From the NCBI RefSeq assembly GCF_000743575.1, contig NZ_JQGC01000019.1, positions 44,662-108,661 on the forward strand: a stretch of 64,000 bases of DNA. The letters run 5' to 3'. This stretch comes from Devosia riboflavina (GTDB lineage: Bacteria > Pseudomonadota > Alphaproteobacteria > Rhizobiales > Devosiaceae). Within the stretch, counting starts at the first letter, position 1. Every line of letters begins with the position of its first letter. The notes under the pieces are model-generated. The model searched no databases. It saw only the letters and a list, made by a program, of their open reading frames with translations, and was not told where the DNA came from. Both the position numbers and the translations under genes were made by a program. Below, one piece after another: positions 52,381 through 61,394 of the stretch.

Positions 52381-53808
52381 TTATGCCAGGATATTGAGGC
52401 CGCTCGCCTGGAGCGCGCCGCGATAAAGGGTGATGGCGGGGGCGGAGACTTCTGTCTCCTCTTGGCTATCCTGGCCGCTGCCCGACCCGCTTCGCTCCTC
52501 GCCCGAACGCTGGTTCTGATCACCGGCAAACGGGTTCTGCTTGAGCGAAAATTCGAGATTGGTCTTGCTCTGGTCGAGGCCGGCCTGTTGCAGCGCACGT
52601 TCCAGCGCGCGCTGGTCGCGCTGCATCAGGTCGAGCGTTTCGGCCTTTTCCACCGTCAGCCGCGCATGCACCTGACCATTGCTGTCGATGTCGAGCTTGA
52701 CGTCGATCCGCCCCAGTTCCGCCGGGTCGAGCCGGATCTGGAAGCGCGTATTGCCGTCCGTCACCTGGCGCGACAGCTCGAAGGCGATCTGCGGCAGGTT
52801 CAATTGCTGCTGGCTCGTCTGGTAGCCGGTCTGCACCACGCGCGGCGTCGTTGCCGCATCCACCCGCTGCGGCGCATCGGCCTGCGCCGCCGCAGCAGGC
52901 GCGGTCGGCGTCAGGTTGAGGTTATTGTCCTGGCCGCCATTGGTGCGGGCCGCATGGGCCTGGGTATTCTGGCCCTTGTTCGGGGCCTCGGCCGGTTCCG
53001 TCGGCTTGGCGTCGGCCTTGCGTTCGAGGCTTTGCGGTTCGACCTTGAGTGCGGGTTCGCTGGCCTCGATCTTCGGCTCAGGCGCGGCGGTTTTCGGCGC
53101 CAATACCGGTTCGGGCATCTTGAGCTGGGCCGAAGCCAGTTCCGGTTCGGCCGGGATGGCCTTGGCAAATTCGCCGAGCCCGTCCATCAGCTTGGCAAGG
53201 CTTGCCTCGGCATTGACGTCGAGCGTCAGGCCGGCAGCACCAAGGCGCTCGCCGAGCCAGCCATTGAGCTTGGCCGCCAGTTCCGCCTCGCCGCCGCCTT
53301 CCGCCGCAACGCCCTTGGCCAGTGCCGCAAGCTGCTGCATGAGCGTCTTCACGTCCATGCCCAGCAATTGCGAGAGCTCGCCGATGGCATCCTTGATGTC
53401 GGAAAGCGCGGTGGCGTCGACGAGATCGTCCTCGCCGGCTTCGCCATCGGTTGCGCCTTCGGTCGTCAGGCCCAGCGCGGCAAGTGCGGCCAGCAGCGTA
53501 TCGGCCAGCGAAGTCGTGCCGGTATCTTCGGTGCTGTCGTCCTCGGTTTCCGTCTCTGCCGGTGCGGCGGCTGCGGTCTCGGTGGTTTCAGCCGCATCCT
53601 TGGGCGCAGTCTCGGGCGTCGTCGGCTTGTTGTCGCTGCTGGTCGTGCTGCTCGGCGCCGCCGGCGCATCATTGCGCTTGGCCGGGGTCGCCGGAGCGTC
53701 GAGAAGGCGCGCGAACTGGTCGTCATTGTTGGATTTGACGGGCGGTTGCACCGGCTTTGCGGCGGAGCCGACGGCCGAGACCAAAAGATTTGCCAGTTGT
53801 GAAGCCAC
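52381..53808 (-). CDS. fliK: Flagellar hook-length control protein FliK
   Basis: A 475-residue ruler-like protein. The first 330 residues are Ala/Pro/Thr/Glu-rich and of low complexity; the C-terminal Flg_hook domain shows FQIRLDPAELGRIDVKLDIDSNGQVHARL around residue 355 in family blocks. It sets hook length and switches export specificity. The start is GTG at 53808 with AGAGG 7 bp upstream. A sigma-54-type promoter lies about 42 bp upstream. The long antisense frame over the Ala/Pro region is a shadow. Confidence 0.92.
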   Translation of the reverse strand: MASQLANLLVSAVGSAAKPVQPPVKSNNDDQFARLLDAPATPAKRNDAPAAPSSTTSSDNKPTTPETAPKDAAETTETAAAAPAETETEDDSTEDTGTTSLADTLLAALAALGLTTEGATDGEAGEDDLVDATALSDIKDAIGELSQLLGMDVKTLMQQLAALAKGVAAEGGGEAELAAKLNGWLGERLGAAGLTLDVNAEASLAKLMDGLGEFAKAIPAEPELASAQLKMPEPVLAPKTAAPEPKIEASEPALKVEPQSLERKADAKPTEPAEAPNKGQNTQAHAARTNGGQDNNLNLTPTAPAAAAQADAPQRVDAATTPRVVQTGYQTSQQQLNLPQIAFELSRQVTDGNTRFQIRLDPAELGRIDVKLDIDSNGQVHARLTVEKAETLDLMQRDQRALERALQQAGLDQSKTNLEFSLKQNPFAGDQNQRSGEERSGSGSGQDSQEETEVSAPAITLYRGALQASGLNILA

Positions 53809-53849
53809 GATTGCGCCTCTTCGAACACGAAAGAACTCCTGCCGGACAA

Positions 53850-53865
53850 TGCAAGAGCCTTGCCA
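53850..53865 (-). promoter_or_regulatory. Sigma-54 promoter of fliK-flgD
   Basis: The minus strand reads TGGCAAGGCTCTTGCA, matching TGGCAC-G-N4-TTGCA at all informative positions but one (A for C). The -12 element ends about 42 bp before the fliK GTG, leaving a leader of about 30 nt. FlbD, encoded nearby, is the likely activator. The rest of 53866-54090 shows no gene. Confidence 0.8.
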
Positions 53866-54090
53866 AGTTCTCTCCGCACGCCGAGATCACAGTATTTTCA
53901 AGGCTTTACTCACCCCAAACCTTTCCAAATCCCCATGCCGCCCGCCCGGTTTCCGATGCCCTTTGGGTCAGTTTCGCCCTCAACCCGGCAATTCCTGCCG
54001 GGCAGGGCAATTGCCAGAATTGCACAATGGCGGTATGACGCGGCCTCACACTTATCCGTTGGCCCTTGACCCCATCCGGATTGGAAAGAC

Positions 54091-55242
54091 ATGTTGAATT
54101 CGCTTGATATCGCCAAGCGTCCCGAGGACACGCGCGTTGTTGTCGCCATGTCCGGGGGCGTCGACTCCTCCGTCGTTGCCGGTGTACTCGCCCGAGAGGG
54201 CTATGAAGTCATCGGCGTCACCCTGCAGCTTTACGATCATGGTGAAGCCACCCATCGGAAGGGCGCGTGCTGCGCCGGCCAGGATATCCACGACGCCCGC
54301 CGCGTCGCCGCCAAGCTCGGCATTCCGCATTACGTGCTCGACTATGAAGAGCGCTTCAAGGCCTCGGTCATCGAGCCTTTCGCCAATGCCTATCAGCAGG
54401 GCGAAACCCCGGTGCCCTGCATTGCCTGCAACCAGTCGGTAAAGTTTGTCGACCTGATGACCGTTGCGCGCGATCTCGGCGCCGACGTGCTGGCCACCGG
54501 CCACTATGTCCAGACGCGCCTTCTCGAAGATGGTCGCCGCCAGCTTTTCCGCCCGGTCGATAGCGATCGTGACCAGACCTATTTCCTCTTCGCGACCACG
54601 CAGGAACAGCTCGATTTCCTGCGCTTCCCGCTTGGCGGCCTCAGCAAGCCGGCGGTGCGTGAACTCGCCCGTGAATTCGGCCTCGATATCGCCGAAAAGC
54701 ACGACAGCCAGGACATCTGCTTCGTGCCCCAGGGCAAATATGCCGACATCATCCGCAAGATGCATCCCGAGGCCCTGGCCCAGGGCGAAATCGTGCATCT
54801 CGATGGCCGCGTGCTGGGCACGCATGAAGGCATCGTCAATTATACCATCGGCCAGCGCAAGGGCCTCGGTGTCGCCGCGGGCGAGCCGCTCTATGTCGTA
54901 AAACTCGACCATCGCAGCGGCCGCGTCATCGTCGGCCCGCGCGAAGCGCTCAAGACGCACACGGTCAGGCTCCGCGACGTCAACTGGCTCGGCGCCACCC
55001 CGCTGGCCGAAGCCAGCGCCGGCAATGGCGCCCCTGTCGAAGTAAAAGTCCGCTCCACCCGCGGTCCCCAGCCGGCCGTGATCCAGATGCAGGGCGGCGA
55101 GGTTTTCGTGACCCTCGTCACTGGTGAGTACGGCATTTCGCCGGGCCAGGCCTGCGTCTTTTATGCAGATGATAGCCAGACGGCGGAAGTCTTGGGTGGC
55201 GGGTTTATCGCTGAAGCGGTACCGCAGGCTCTGGTGGCCTGA
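54091..55242 (+). CDS. mnmA: tRNA-specific 2-thiouridylase MnmA
   Basis: Thiolates uridine 34 of Lys, Glu and Gln tRNAs. 383 residues. The ATP pyrophosphatase loop [14 protein letters not shown] is at residue 16 onward. The catalytic cysteines are Cys110 (PVPCIACN) and Cys210 ([10 protein letters not shown]). [19 protein letters not shown] and the C-terminal beta-barrel complete the family. The N-terminal extension of about 14 residues is normal in alphaproteobacteria. It is divergent from fliK. Confidence 0.97.
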   Translation: MLNSLDIAKRPEDTRVVVAMSGGVDSSVVAGVLAREGYEVIGVTLQLYDHGEATHRKGACCAGQDIHDARRVAAKLGIPHYVLDYEERFKASVIEPFANAYQQGETPVPCIACNQSVKFVDLMTVARDLGADVLATGHYVQTRLLEDGRRQLFRPVDSDRDQTYFLFATTQEQLDFLRFPLGGLSKPAVRELAREFGLDIAEKHDSQDICFVPQGKYADIIRKMHPEALAQGEIVHLDGRVLGTHEGIVNYTIGQRKGLGVAAGEPLYVVKLDHRSGRVIVGPREALKTHTVRLRDVNWLGATPLAEASAGNGAPVEVKVRSTRGPQPAVIQMQGGEVFVTLVTGEYGISPGQACVFYADDSQTAEVLGGGFIAEAVPQALVA

Positions 55243-55263
55243 AACCTCGGCCACCAATCACAG

Positions 55264-55372
55264 GATGTCACCCCGGCGAAGGCCGGGGCCCATCCTGAGG
55301 TGTTTTGGTCCTCACCAATCTATCGGGGCCTGCCGTCAACCGGGGCTGGGCCCCGGCCTTCGCCGGGGTGAC
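55264..55372. repeat. Intergenic inverted repeat (GTCACCCCGGCGAAGG type), copy 1
   Basis: Arms GTCACCCCGGCGAAGGCCGG (55267-55286) and CCGGCCTTCGCCGGGGTGAC (55353-55372) are perfect inverted copies around a 66-bp core that includes CCCATCCTGAGGTG. Copy 2 is at 62865-62936. The remainder of the gap (55373-55526) holds no gene I can support. Confidence 0.9.
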
Positions 55373-55526
55373 GGCGGTGGGTGTGGGAGCTCGGGCCGGA
55401 AATCTCGCGCAGAGCGCATCTCGCCCTTTGGCGAGGTCGACGGTGAAGCCGGCCATTAGGGCCTTCCCTCCGCCATATCCCGCCCATTCCACAAGTGACC
55501 GATGCCCCTCGCGGCCTTCGCAGCCC

Positions 55527-55700
55527 CTACTGCCCCGACTGCTCCACCGTCGGCTCCTTCGCCGCATTGGCCGCCTCCCGCAGCGCCTGATACTGCCCCA
55601 GCCCACCCATCATCATGGAAATGGCGATCAGCACCACCACCGCGCCCATGGCGAGAATGAAGATGCGCGTACGGTTCAGCTTGAAGGGGCTTTCGGACAT
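55527..55700 (-). CDS. Small single-pass membrane protein
   Basis: A 57-residue protein with one transmembrane helix at about 13-32 (IFILAMGAVVVLIAISMMMGG) and a short polar tail EAANAAKEPTVEQSGQ. GGAGACG lies 6 bp before the ATG at 55700; an ATG at 55712 in frame is the alternative. It is divergent from the ECF sigma gene, with 92 bp between. Function unknown. Confidence 0.68.
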   Translation of the reverse strand: MSESPFKLNRTRIFILAMGAVVVLIAISMMMGGLGQYQALREAANAAKEPTVEQSGQ

Positions 55701-55792
55701 GCTCGTCTCCATACAGAAAAATTTCGGCGACGACCAAAGGATTGCAGCAGCACCGGCGTCCTACAGCTAAACTAGCTGCAAAGAGGCTTTCT

Positions 55793-56362
55793 GTGCAGGC
55801 ACGATTGGTGGGACTGACTGCCGCATCCATACCCGATCCATTGGCCGCCCTTACCGAGGCGCTGGTTCGGCGCGCGCAAAATGGCGATGCCGAGGCTTTT
55901 GCCGAGCTGATCGAGGACCAATATGACCGCATCTACCGCACCGCCTGGCGATGGTGCGGCAATGGTCACGATGCCGAGGACATAGCGCAGGATGTCTGCG
56001 TCCGCCTCGGGGCGGCGCTGCAATCTTTCGATGGCCGCAGCGCCTTTTCAAGATGGGTCTATCGCATCACGCTCAACATGGTCCGCGACTGGCAACGCGC
56101 CGGCCGCCGCCGGGGCGCCCATGTCGACGCCTATGCCGAGATCGCCCCGACCGAAGAGGCGGCAACCCAGGAAGACGCCGCCACCAGCAGCCAGCTCTGG
56201 GCCGCCGTGCGAAACCTTCCGGAAAAGCAGCGCGATGCCGTGCTGCTCGTTTATGCCGAAGAGATGAGCCACGCCCAGGCCGCCGAGATCATGGGGATCA
56301 AGGAGGCCACCGTTTCCTTTCACGTCCACGAAGCCCGCAAGACCTTGAGGGGGCTACTATGA
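55793..56362 (+). CDS. ECF-family RNA polymerase sigma factor
   Basis: A 189-residue sigma factor with region 2 (YDRIYRTAWRWCGNGHDAEDIAQDVCVRL) at about 40-70 and region 4 (LPEKQRDAVLLVYAEEMSHAQAAEIMGIKEATVSFHVHEARKTL, read as family blocks) at about 140-185. The start is GTG at 55793 with AGAGG upstream; the frame is open to TTG 55742. Its stop overlaps the VWA gene start (ATGA), so the two are translationally coupled and the VWA protein is a candidate regulator. Confidence 0.9.
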   Translation: MQARLVGLTAASIPDPLAALTEALVRRAQNGDAEAFAELIEDQYDRIYRTAWRWCGNGHDAEDIAQDVCVRLGAALQSFDGRSAFSRWVYRITLNMVRDWQRAGRRRGAHVDAYAEIAPTEEAATQEDAATSSQLWAAVRNLPEKQRDAVLLVYAEEMSHAQAAEIMGIKEATVSFHVHEARKTLRGLL

Positions 56363-58407
56363 CCGATCACCGCCCCGATCCCTTCGAAACTCTGGGCCAG
56401 TCGCCCGTGCCGCCGCCGCGTGCCTCTGCCAAGGCCGCAGCGCTTGCTGCCGCCCGCGCCGCCTATGCCGAAGCCGAAACCAAAAAAAACGCTGGTTCGA
56501 CCCAAGGATCGGATCGCGGCTGCCGTCACATGTCCATCAAAGAAATCCTGAAGGGACTTTCGATCATGGACATCCGCATTCCTCTCGGCACCACCGCCGT
56601 GGCCCTGCTGCTCCTGCCGCTCGGCTACCAGCTCTATTCGACGACCGCGATGACCTCGCTCGAGACGCCGCCGCGCCCGCAGATTGCAACGCCTGCCGTC
56701 GAGCCGGTCTCCCCTCGCGCCCGCGAAGAGGTGGTCGACATCACCGTGCAGCAAGCGCCGGCCGAGGTCGCCGCCGATAGCGATGCCCTGGCGGCTCCCG
56801 AACCCATGCTGCTCGAAACCGAAGCCGCGCCGGAAATGCGCATGGTCGCTCCGCCGCCGATGCCAGCCCCGACGCCAGCAATTGCGCCCTCTCTCTCGGC
56901 CGTCCAGAACGAAGCCTATGGCGGCGCACCAGCCACCGGCCTTGCCAAGCAGAGCGTCGTCACCGACGAGATGGGTCGCATCGCGCCGCTGCCCAGCGGC
57001 GACGAATTCACCAGCTTTGACGAGCAGCGCCTGAAGGTCGCCGCCGAAGAGCCGGTCTCGACCTTTTCCATCGACGTCGACACCGCAAGCTATTCATACG
57101 CCCGTCGGATGCTCGAAGACGGCTATGTGCCCGAGCCCGATGCCGTGCGCATTGAGGAATTGATCAATTATTTCCCCTATGACTACCCCGCCGCGCCCAG
57201 CGCCGAGGTGCCGTTCCAGCCGACCCTGAAAGTCTTCCCGACGCCGTGGAACGACAAGACGCAGATCCTCTCCATTGGTATCCGCGGCTTTGAGCCGCCG
57301 GCGGAAGCCATTGCGCCGAGCAATCTCGTCTTCCTCGTGGACACATCCGGCTCCATGGACGAGCCCGACAAGCTGCCCTTGCTGAAGCGCTCCTTCGCGC
57401 TGCTGCTCGACCAGCTTTCGGAAAAGGACACGGTGTCTATCGTTGCCTATGCCGGTTCGGCCGGCGTCGTGCTCGAACCCACTGCGGCCAGCGAGAAGGC
57501 AAAAATCCTGTCTGCGCTCGACGAACTCGGGGCAGGGGGCTCGACAGCCGGTGCCGAAGGCATCGAATTGGCCTATCGCCTCGCCGAAGAAGGCAAGACC
57601 AACGGCACCAATCGCGTCATCCTCGCCACCGATGGCGACTTCAATGTCGGCATCGACGATCCCGATGCATTGAAGCAGTTCATCGCCAAGAAGCGCCAGT
57701 CGGGCATCAGCCTCTCGGTGCTCGGCTTTGGCCGCGGCAATCTCGACGATGCGACCATGCAGGCCCTGGCCCAGAACGGCAATGGCAATGCCAGCTACAT
57801 TTCAAACTTCGCCGAAGCCAAGAAAGTGCTGGTCGAGGAAGTGGGCGGCACGCTCCACACCATTGCCCAGGACGTGAAAATCCAGGTCGAGTTCAACCCG
57901 GCCCTGGTGTCGGAATATCGCCTCATCGGCTACGAGACCCGGCATCTGGAACGCGAAGATTTCAACAATGACGCGGTGGATGCCGGCGATATCGGCGCCG
58001 GCCACACGGTCACCGCGCTTTATGAAATCACCCCGGTCGGCGCCGGCCAGGTCGATCCCCTGCGCTATGGCAGCGGCGAAACGGCGACCGGCGGCAGCGA
58101 TGAAATCGCGTTCCTCAAAATGCGCTACAAGCTGCCGGGCGAAAGCGTCAGCCAGTTGATTGAACAACCGGTTACCCCCGAGGTCGTCTACGACGACATC
58201 AATCTCGCCGGCAGTGACGCCCAGTTCGCCACCGCCGTCGCCGCCTTCGGCCAAAAGCTCAAGGGCAGCGTCTATGGAGCCGACATGACCTGGGCCGAAA
58301 TTGAAGCCTTGGCCAAGTCCGGCCGTGGCGAAGACGAAGGCGGCTACCGCGCCGAGTTCATCCGTCTTGTCGGGGACGCCGCGCTGCTCGAACCCGACGC
58401 CAGGTAA
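56359..58407 (+). CDS. Membrane-anchored von Willebrand factor A protein (YfbK-like)
   Basis: A 682-residue protein. A short Ala-rich cytosolic part and one transmembrane helix at about 74-92 (LGTTAVALLLLPLGYQLYS) precede a long periplasmic region. It carries the vWF N-terminal domain (FSIDVDTASYSYARRMLEDG), a VWA domain with MIDAS DTSGSM from Asp328 and ATDGDFNVG around 418, and a DUF3520-type C-terminus. The cytosolic N-terminus could hold the sigma factor, as in anti-sigma proteins, but it lacks a zinc-binding HxxxCxxC motif. Coupled to the ECF gene by a 4-bp overlap. Confidence 0.88.
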   Translation: MTDHRPDPFETLGQSPVPPPRASAKAAALAAARAAYAEAETKKNAGSTQGSDRGCRHMSIKEILKGLSIMDIRIPLGTTAVALLLLPLGYQLYSTTAMTSLETPPRPQIATPAVEPVSPRAREEVVDITVQQAPAEVAADSDALAAPEPMLLETEAAPEMRMVAPPPMPAPTPAIAPSLSAVQNEAYGGAPATGLAKQSVVTDEMGRIAPLPSGDEFTSFDEQRLKVAAEEPVSTFSIDVDTASYSYARRMLEDGYVPEPDAVRIEELINYFPYDYPAAPSAEVPFQPTLKVFPTPWNDKTQILSIGIRGFEPPAEAIAPSNLVFLVDTSGSMDEPDKLPLLKRSFALLLDQLSEKDTVSIVAYAGSAGVVLEPTAASEKAKILSALDELGAGGSTAGAEGIELAYRLAEEGKTNGTNRVILATDGDFNVGIDDPDALKQFIAKKRQSGISLSVLGFGRGNLDDATMQALAQNGNGNASYISNFAEAKKVLVEEVGGTLHTIAQDVKIQVEFNPALVSEYRLIGYETRHLEREDFNNDAVDAGDIGAGHTVTALYEITPVGAGQVDPLRYGSGETATGGSDEIAFLKMRYKLPGESVSQLIEQPVTPEVVYDDINLAGSDAQFATAVAAFGQKLKGSVYGADMTWAEIEALAKSGRGEDEGGYRAEFIRLVGDAALLEPDAR

Positions 58408-58433
58408 GGGGCAATTCCCAGTCCTGCCAAACC

Positions 58434-59135
58434 ATGCCAGTCTGGCCCCAATCACAGGAGGCCAGACTGCGCAGTTTCGATTTCAGTTCCTGGGAAAGCG
58501 TGCTCGGCACGCTGATCGGCATCGCCCTCTTCGCCCTGGTCGGCATCGGCATCCGCCTTCTGGTCATGACCACCATCCAGCAGCGCCAGCAGCGGATGAA
58601 CCGCCAGATCAACGAGCGCCTGCGCACCCTGATTGCCGCCTATAAGGTCTTGGGCGGGTCCTTCACCGGCAATCTCACCGTCAACCCTGCTCACAAGCGC
58701 GATGAAAAGCGCGCTGGGGAAGACGAGACCACCGAAATCATCACCGGCTCCGACCGCCAGCGCCGCATCCGCGACGATGTCGAGGCCTCGCTTTCCGACA
58801 TCATCCTGCTCGGCACCGAGGAGCATGTGCGCCTTGCCGAAAAGGCCGCGCGCGACCTCGTCGCCGGCCAAGCCGTCCGCACCGATGCCCTGGTCGTTTC
58901 CCTGCGCGATTTCATCCGCAAGGCGCTCGACCTCGATCCCGTCCCCGCCGATCTCGCCATTCCCGTCCAGGGCCCCAAACGCCCCTCCGCCAGCTCTGGT
59001 CGGGGCAAGGGTGAAGGCGGCGGCGAAGGTGGCCGCCAGGGCGGCGGTGGAGGAGGAGGAGGAGGTGGCGGCGGCATGGGAATGGGTATGGGTATGGGCG
59101 GCGGAAGCGCCGATGATCCCGAGGCCTCCCGCTGA
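58434..59135 (+). CDS. Membrane protein with glycine/methionine-rich tail
   Basis: A 233-residue protein with one N-terminal transmembrane helix at about 22-46 (VLGTLIGIALFALVGIGIRLLV), a helical soluble domain of about 130 residues containing RIRDDVEASLSDIILLGTEEHVRLAE, and a tail of about 14 glycines then GMGMGMGMGG. The domain looks like the hypothetical proteins that share such Gly/Met tails in many bacteria; function unknown. The start is uncertain: an AGGAGG at 58456-58461 lies downstream of the ATG at 58434 and fits a non-ATG start (CTG near 58468). It follows the VWA gene by 26 bp. Confidence 0.75.
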   Translation: MPVWPQSQEARLRSFDFSSWESVLGTLIGIALFALVGIGIRLLVMTTIQQRQQRMNRQINERLRTLIAAYKVLGGSFTGNLTVNPAHKRDEKRAGEDETTEIITGSDRQRRIRDDVEASLSDIILLGTEEHVRLAEKAARDLVAGQAVRTDALVVSLRDFIRKALDLDPVPADLAIPVQGPKRPSASSGRGKGEGGGEGGRQGGGGGGGGGGGGMGMGMGMGGGSADDPEASR

Positions 59136-59180
59136 CACCCAACAAAAAGACCGGCCACCAAAGTGACCAGCCTTCAATCT

Positions 59181-60131
59181 TTAGACCAGCGGCTTCAAGC
59201 CAGCCTCGATCTGCGCCCGCTGGCTTTCGAGGAAGGGCGGCAGCGACAGCTTTTCGCCCAGCGTTTCCATCGGCTCGTCCGCGGCAAAGCCAGGAACATC
59301 GGTGGCGATTTCGAACAAGATCCCGTTCGGCTCGCGGAAATAGAGCGAGGTGAAGTAGAACCGCTCGACTTCGCCCGAAGAGCGGATGCCAAAGCTATTC
59401 ACCCGCTCGATCCATTCGCGTAAGGAATTCTCGTCCGGCGTGCGGAAGGCCACATGGTGCACACCGCCGGCACCGGGCCGAGCGTTGGGCAGGCTCGGAT
59501 CGACCGACACATGCAGTTCCGCCGACGGGCCGCCCGGGCCCATTTCATAGACGAAGGTTTCCCCGCCGCGTTCGCGGGCCGGATAGTGCCGCACCTGCCG
59601 CATGTTCATCACGCGGGTGAGCATGGCATCGGTCGGCTCGAGCTTTGGTACCGACAGGGTGATCGGGCCAAGGCCAATGATCTGCTTGTCCGCCGGCAGC
59701 GGCAACTTGGCCCAGGGGATCACCTTGTTGGCGCCATCGACAACCAGGCGAAACCGCTGACCTTCAAAATCCTCGAAATCCATCGAGACATGGCCAAAGC
59801 GTTCCTTGATGCCGCTCGTGGACACCTTGCTTGCTTCCAGATGCTCCTTCCACCACTGCAGCGTCTCTTCGCTATCGACGCGCAGGCCCGTGCGGCCCAC
59901 CGTATGGTTGCCGCGCTGTTCGCGCATGGTGGGGAAATCGAAGAAGGTCAGGTCCGCGCCCGGCGAAGCGACGCCATCGCCATAAAAGAGGTGATAGGCC
60001 GAGGTATCGTCCTGGTTCACCGTCTTCTTGATCAGGCGCATGCCCAGCGTTTCGGTATAAAATTTGAGGTTGCGCGGTGCGTCCGCGGTTACGGCTGTCA
60101 GGTGGTGGATGCCGCCAAGTTCCAGGGTCAT
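59181..60131 (-). CDS. Ring-cleaving dioxygenase (VOC, MhqO-like)
   Basis: A 316-residue extradiol-type dioxygenase with two VOC domains. Metal-ligand candidates are His in GGIHHLTAV (residue 9/10), His in GGVHHVAFR around 225 and Glu in NGILFEIATD around 278. MhqO-type enzymes open hydroquinone rings in quinone defence. The ATG at 60131 is chosen over the frame start 60197. An AraC-type regulator lies 118 bp upstream in the same orientation. Confidence 0.9.
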   Translation of the reverse strand: MTLELGGIHHLTAVTADAPRNLKFYTETLGMRLIKKTVNQDDTSAYHLFYGDGVASPGADLTFFDFPTMREQRGNHTVGRTGLRVDSEETLQWWKEHLEASKVSTSGIKERFGHVSMDFEDFEGQRFRLVVDGANKVIPWAKLPLPADKQIIGLGPITLSVPKLEPTDAMLTRVMNMRQVRHYPARERGGETFVYEMGPGGPSAELHVSVDPSLPNARPGAGGVHHVAFRTPDENSLREWIERVNSFGIRSSGEVERFYFTSLYFREPNGILFEIATDVPGFAADEPMETLGEKLSLPPFLESQRAQIEAGLKPLV

Positions 60132-60249
60132 TTTTCCAAAACTCCCAATATCGCGGCGTCCTGCGCCGTGTTCGAATATGAATGTAGGCGACCCCATCCG
60201 CTATTCCCAGCGATACAATTGCAACGCACTGGTGTCGATTATTGAACGA

Positions 60250-61242
60250 CTACTCCTCCGGGTGCGCAACGCTCACAGGCGAAACCCCGAACTGCGCCTT
60301 GAAAGCCCGGCTGAAGGCCGCGTCCGATTCATAGCCCACCCGCCGCGCCACATCGCTCACCCGCGTCCGTCCGCCCTTGAGCATTTCATTGGCCAGCAGC
60401 AGCCGCCAGCGCGTCTGATAGTGCAGCGGCGCCGCCCCGATCAGGCTCGTAAACCGCTCGGCAAAGCTCGATCGCGACATGCCGGCAATATCGGCCAGTT
60501 CGGCCACGCTGCGCCGCTCGAATGGTGCGTCGTGAATGGTTTTGAGCGCCCGGCTGATCCGGATATCGGCCAGCGCCCCCAGCCATCCCTTGTTCTCGGG
60601 CGGCGCCTTGTGCACCCAGGTCCGCATGGCGCGGATCACCAGCACGTCGATCAGCCGCGAAATCATGATGGCCGCGCCCGATTGCGGCGCCCTGGCCTCG
60701 GCATGGAGATAATGCGCCAGCCCGTCGAGCCAGCCAGCCTCCTCGGCCAGCGCCTCGCGCGAAATATGGATGATCGAGGGCAGCACGGCGAGCATGGAGG
60801 GCAGGTTGTCGCCCTCGAAGCGAAAGGCCCCGCTGATCAGGTTGGTCGCAGCCCCGCCGCCGCCAAGGCTGATGGTCAGGCTCTCTTCCTTCATCTGCGC
60901 AAAGAGCACCAGCCGCGCCGAAACCGGCTTGCCATCCGGCGTGCCGATCACATGCCCGCGCCCCTGCGGCAAGACCAGGAGGTCACCCGGCCCGGCCTCG
61001 ATCACGCGCCCGTCGCTGGCACTGACGCGCATCGCGCCATCCTGCATGACGTGAAAATAGGCCGAACCGGCATCAAAATTCAGCGCCCAGGGCGCGGTGA
61101 GTTCGGCTGAAAAGACCAGTTCACCGCGCAATTTGATCAGTGTGAGGACCTGCGAGAGCAGATCAACGCGCGATGCCATCATGGGAAAAGCGGCGTCGGA
61201 TTCCGGAGCAAGAGGTCCGGAGGCGCGGTCATGGCTGTTCAT
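60250..61242 (-). CDS. AraC family transcriptional regulator (cupin_6 type)
   Basis: A 330-residue activator. The N-terminal cupin domain (residues about 25-200; GPGDLLVLPQGRGHVIG) senses a ligand. Two C-terminal helix-turn-helices follow: SVAELADIAGMSRSSFAERFTSLIG and RVSDVARRVGYESDAAFSRAFKAQFG. The ATG at 61242 is chosen. It is divergent from an exported hydrolase gene and upstream of the dioxygenase gene; either may be its target. Confidence 0.91.
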   Translation of the reverse strand: MNSHDRASGPLAPESDAAFPMMASRVDLLSQVLTLIKLRGELVFSAELTAPWALNFDAGSAYFHVMQDGAMRVSASDGRVIEAGPGDLLVLPQGRGHVIGTPDGKPVSARLVLFAQMKEESLTISLGGGGAATNLISGAFRFEGDNLPSMLAVLPSIIHISREALAEEAGWLDGLAHYLHAEARAPQSGAAIMISRLIDVLVIRAMRTWVHKAPPENKGWLGALADIRISRALKTIHDAPFERRSVAELADIAGMSRSSFAERFTSLIGAAPLHYQTRWRLLLANEMLKGGRTRVSDVARRVGYESDAAFSRAFKAQFGVSPVSVAHPEE

Positions 61243-61394
61243 GCTGCAAGCCTCTAAATAGAGCCCATCACTTGGCGAGGAAATCAAGCAATCCTCGGCC
61301 GAAACGCAAAATCCAACAAGCACACGCTAGCGCAAAGCCAGCGGCAGGGGAACTTTGCCGATCGTCCAACCTCGCCCAAATTTTGGAGATGAAA

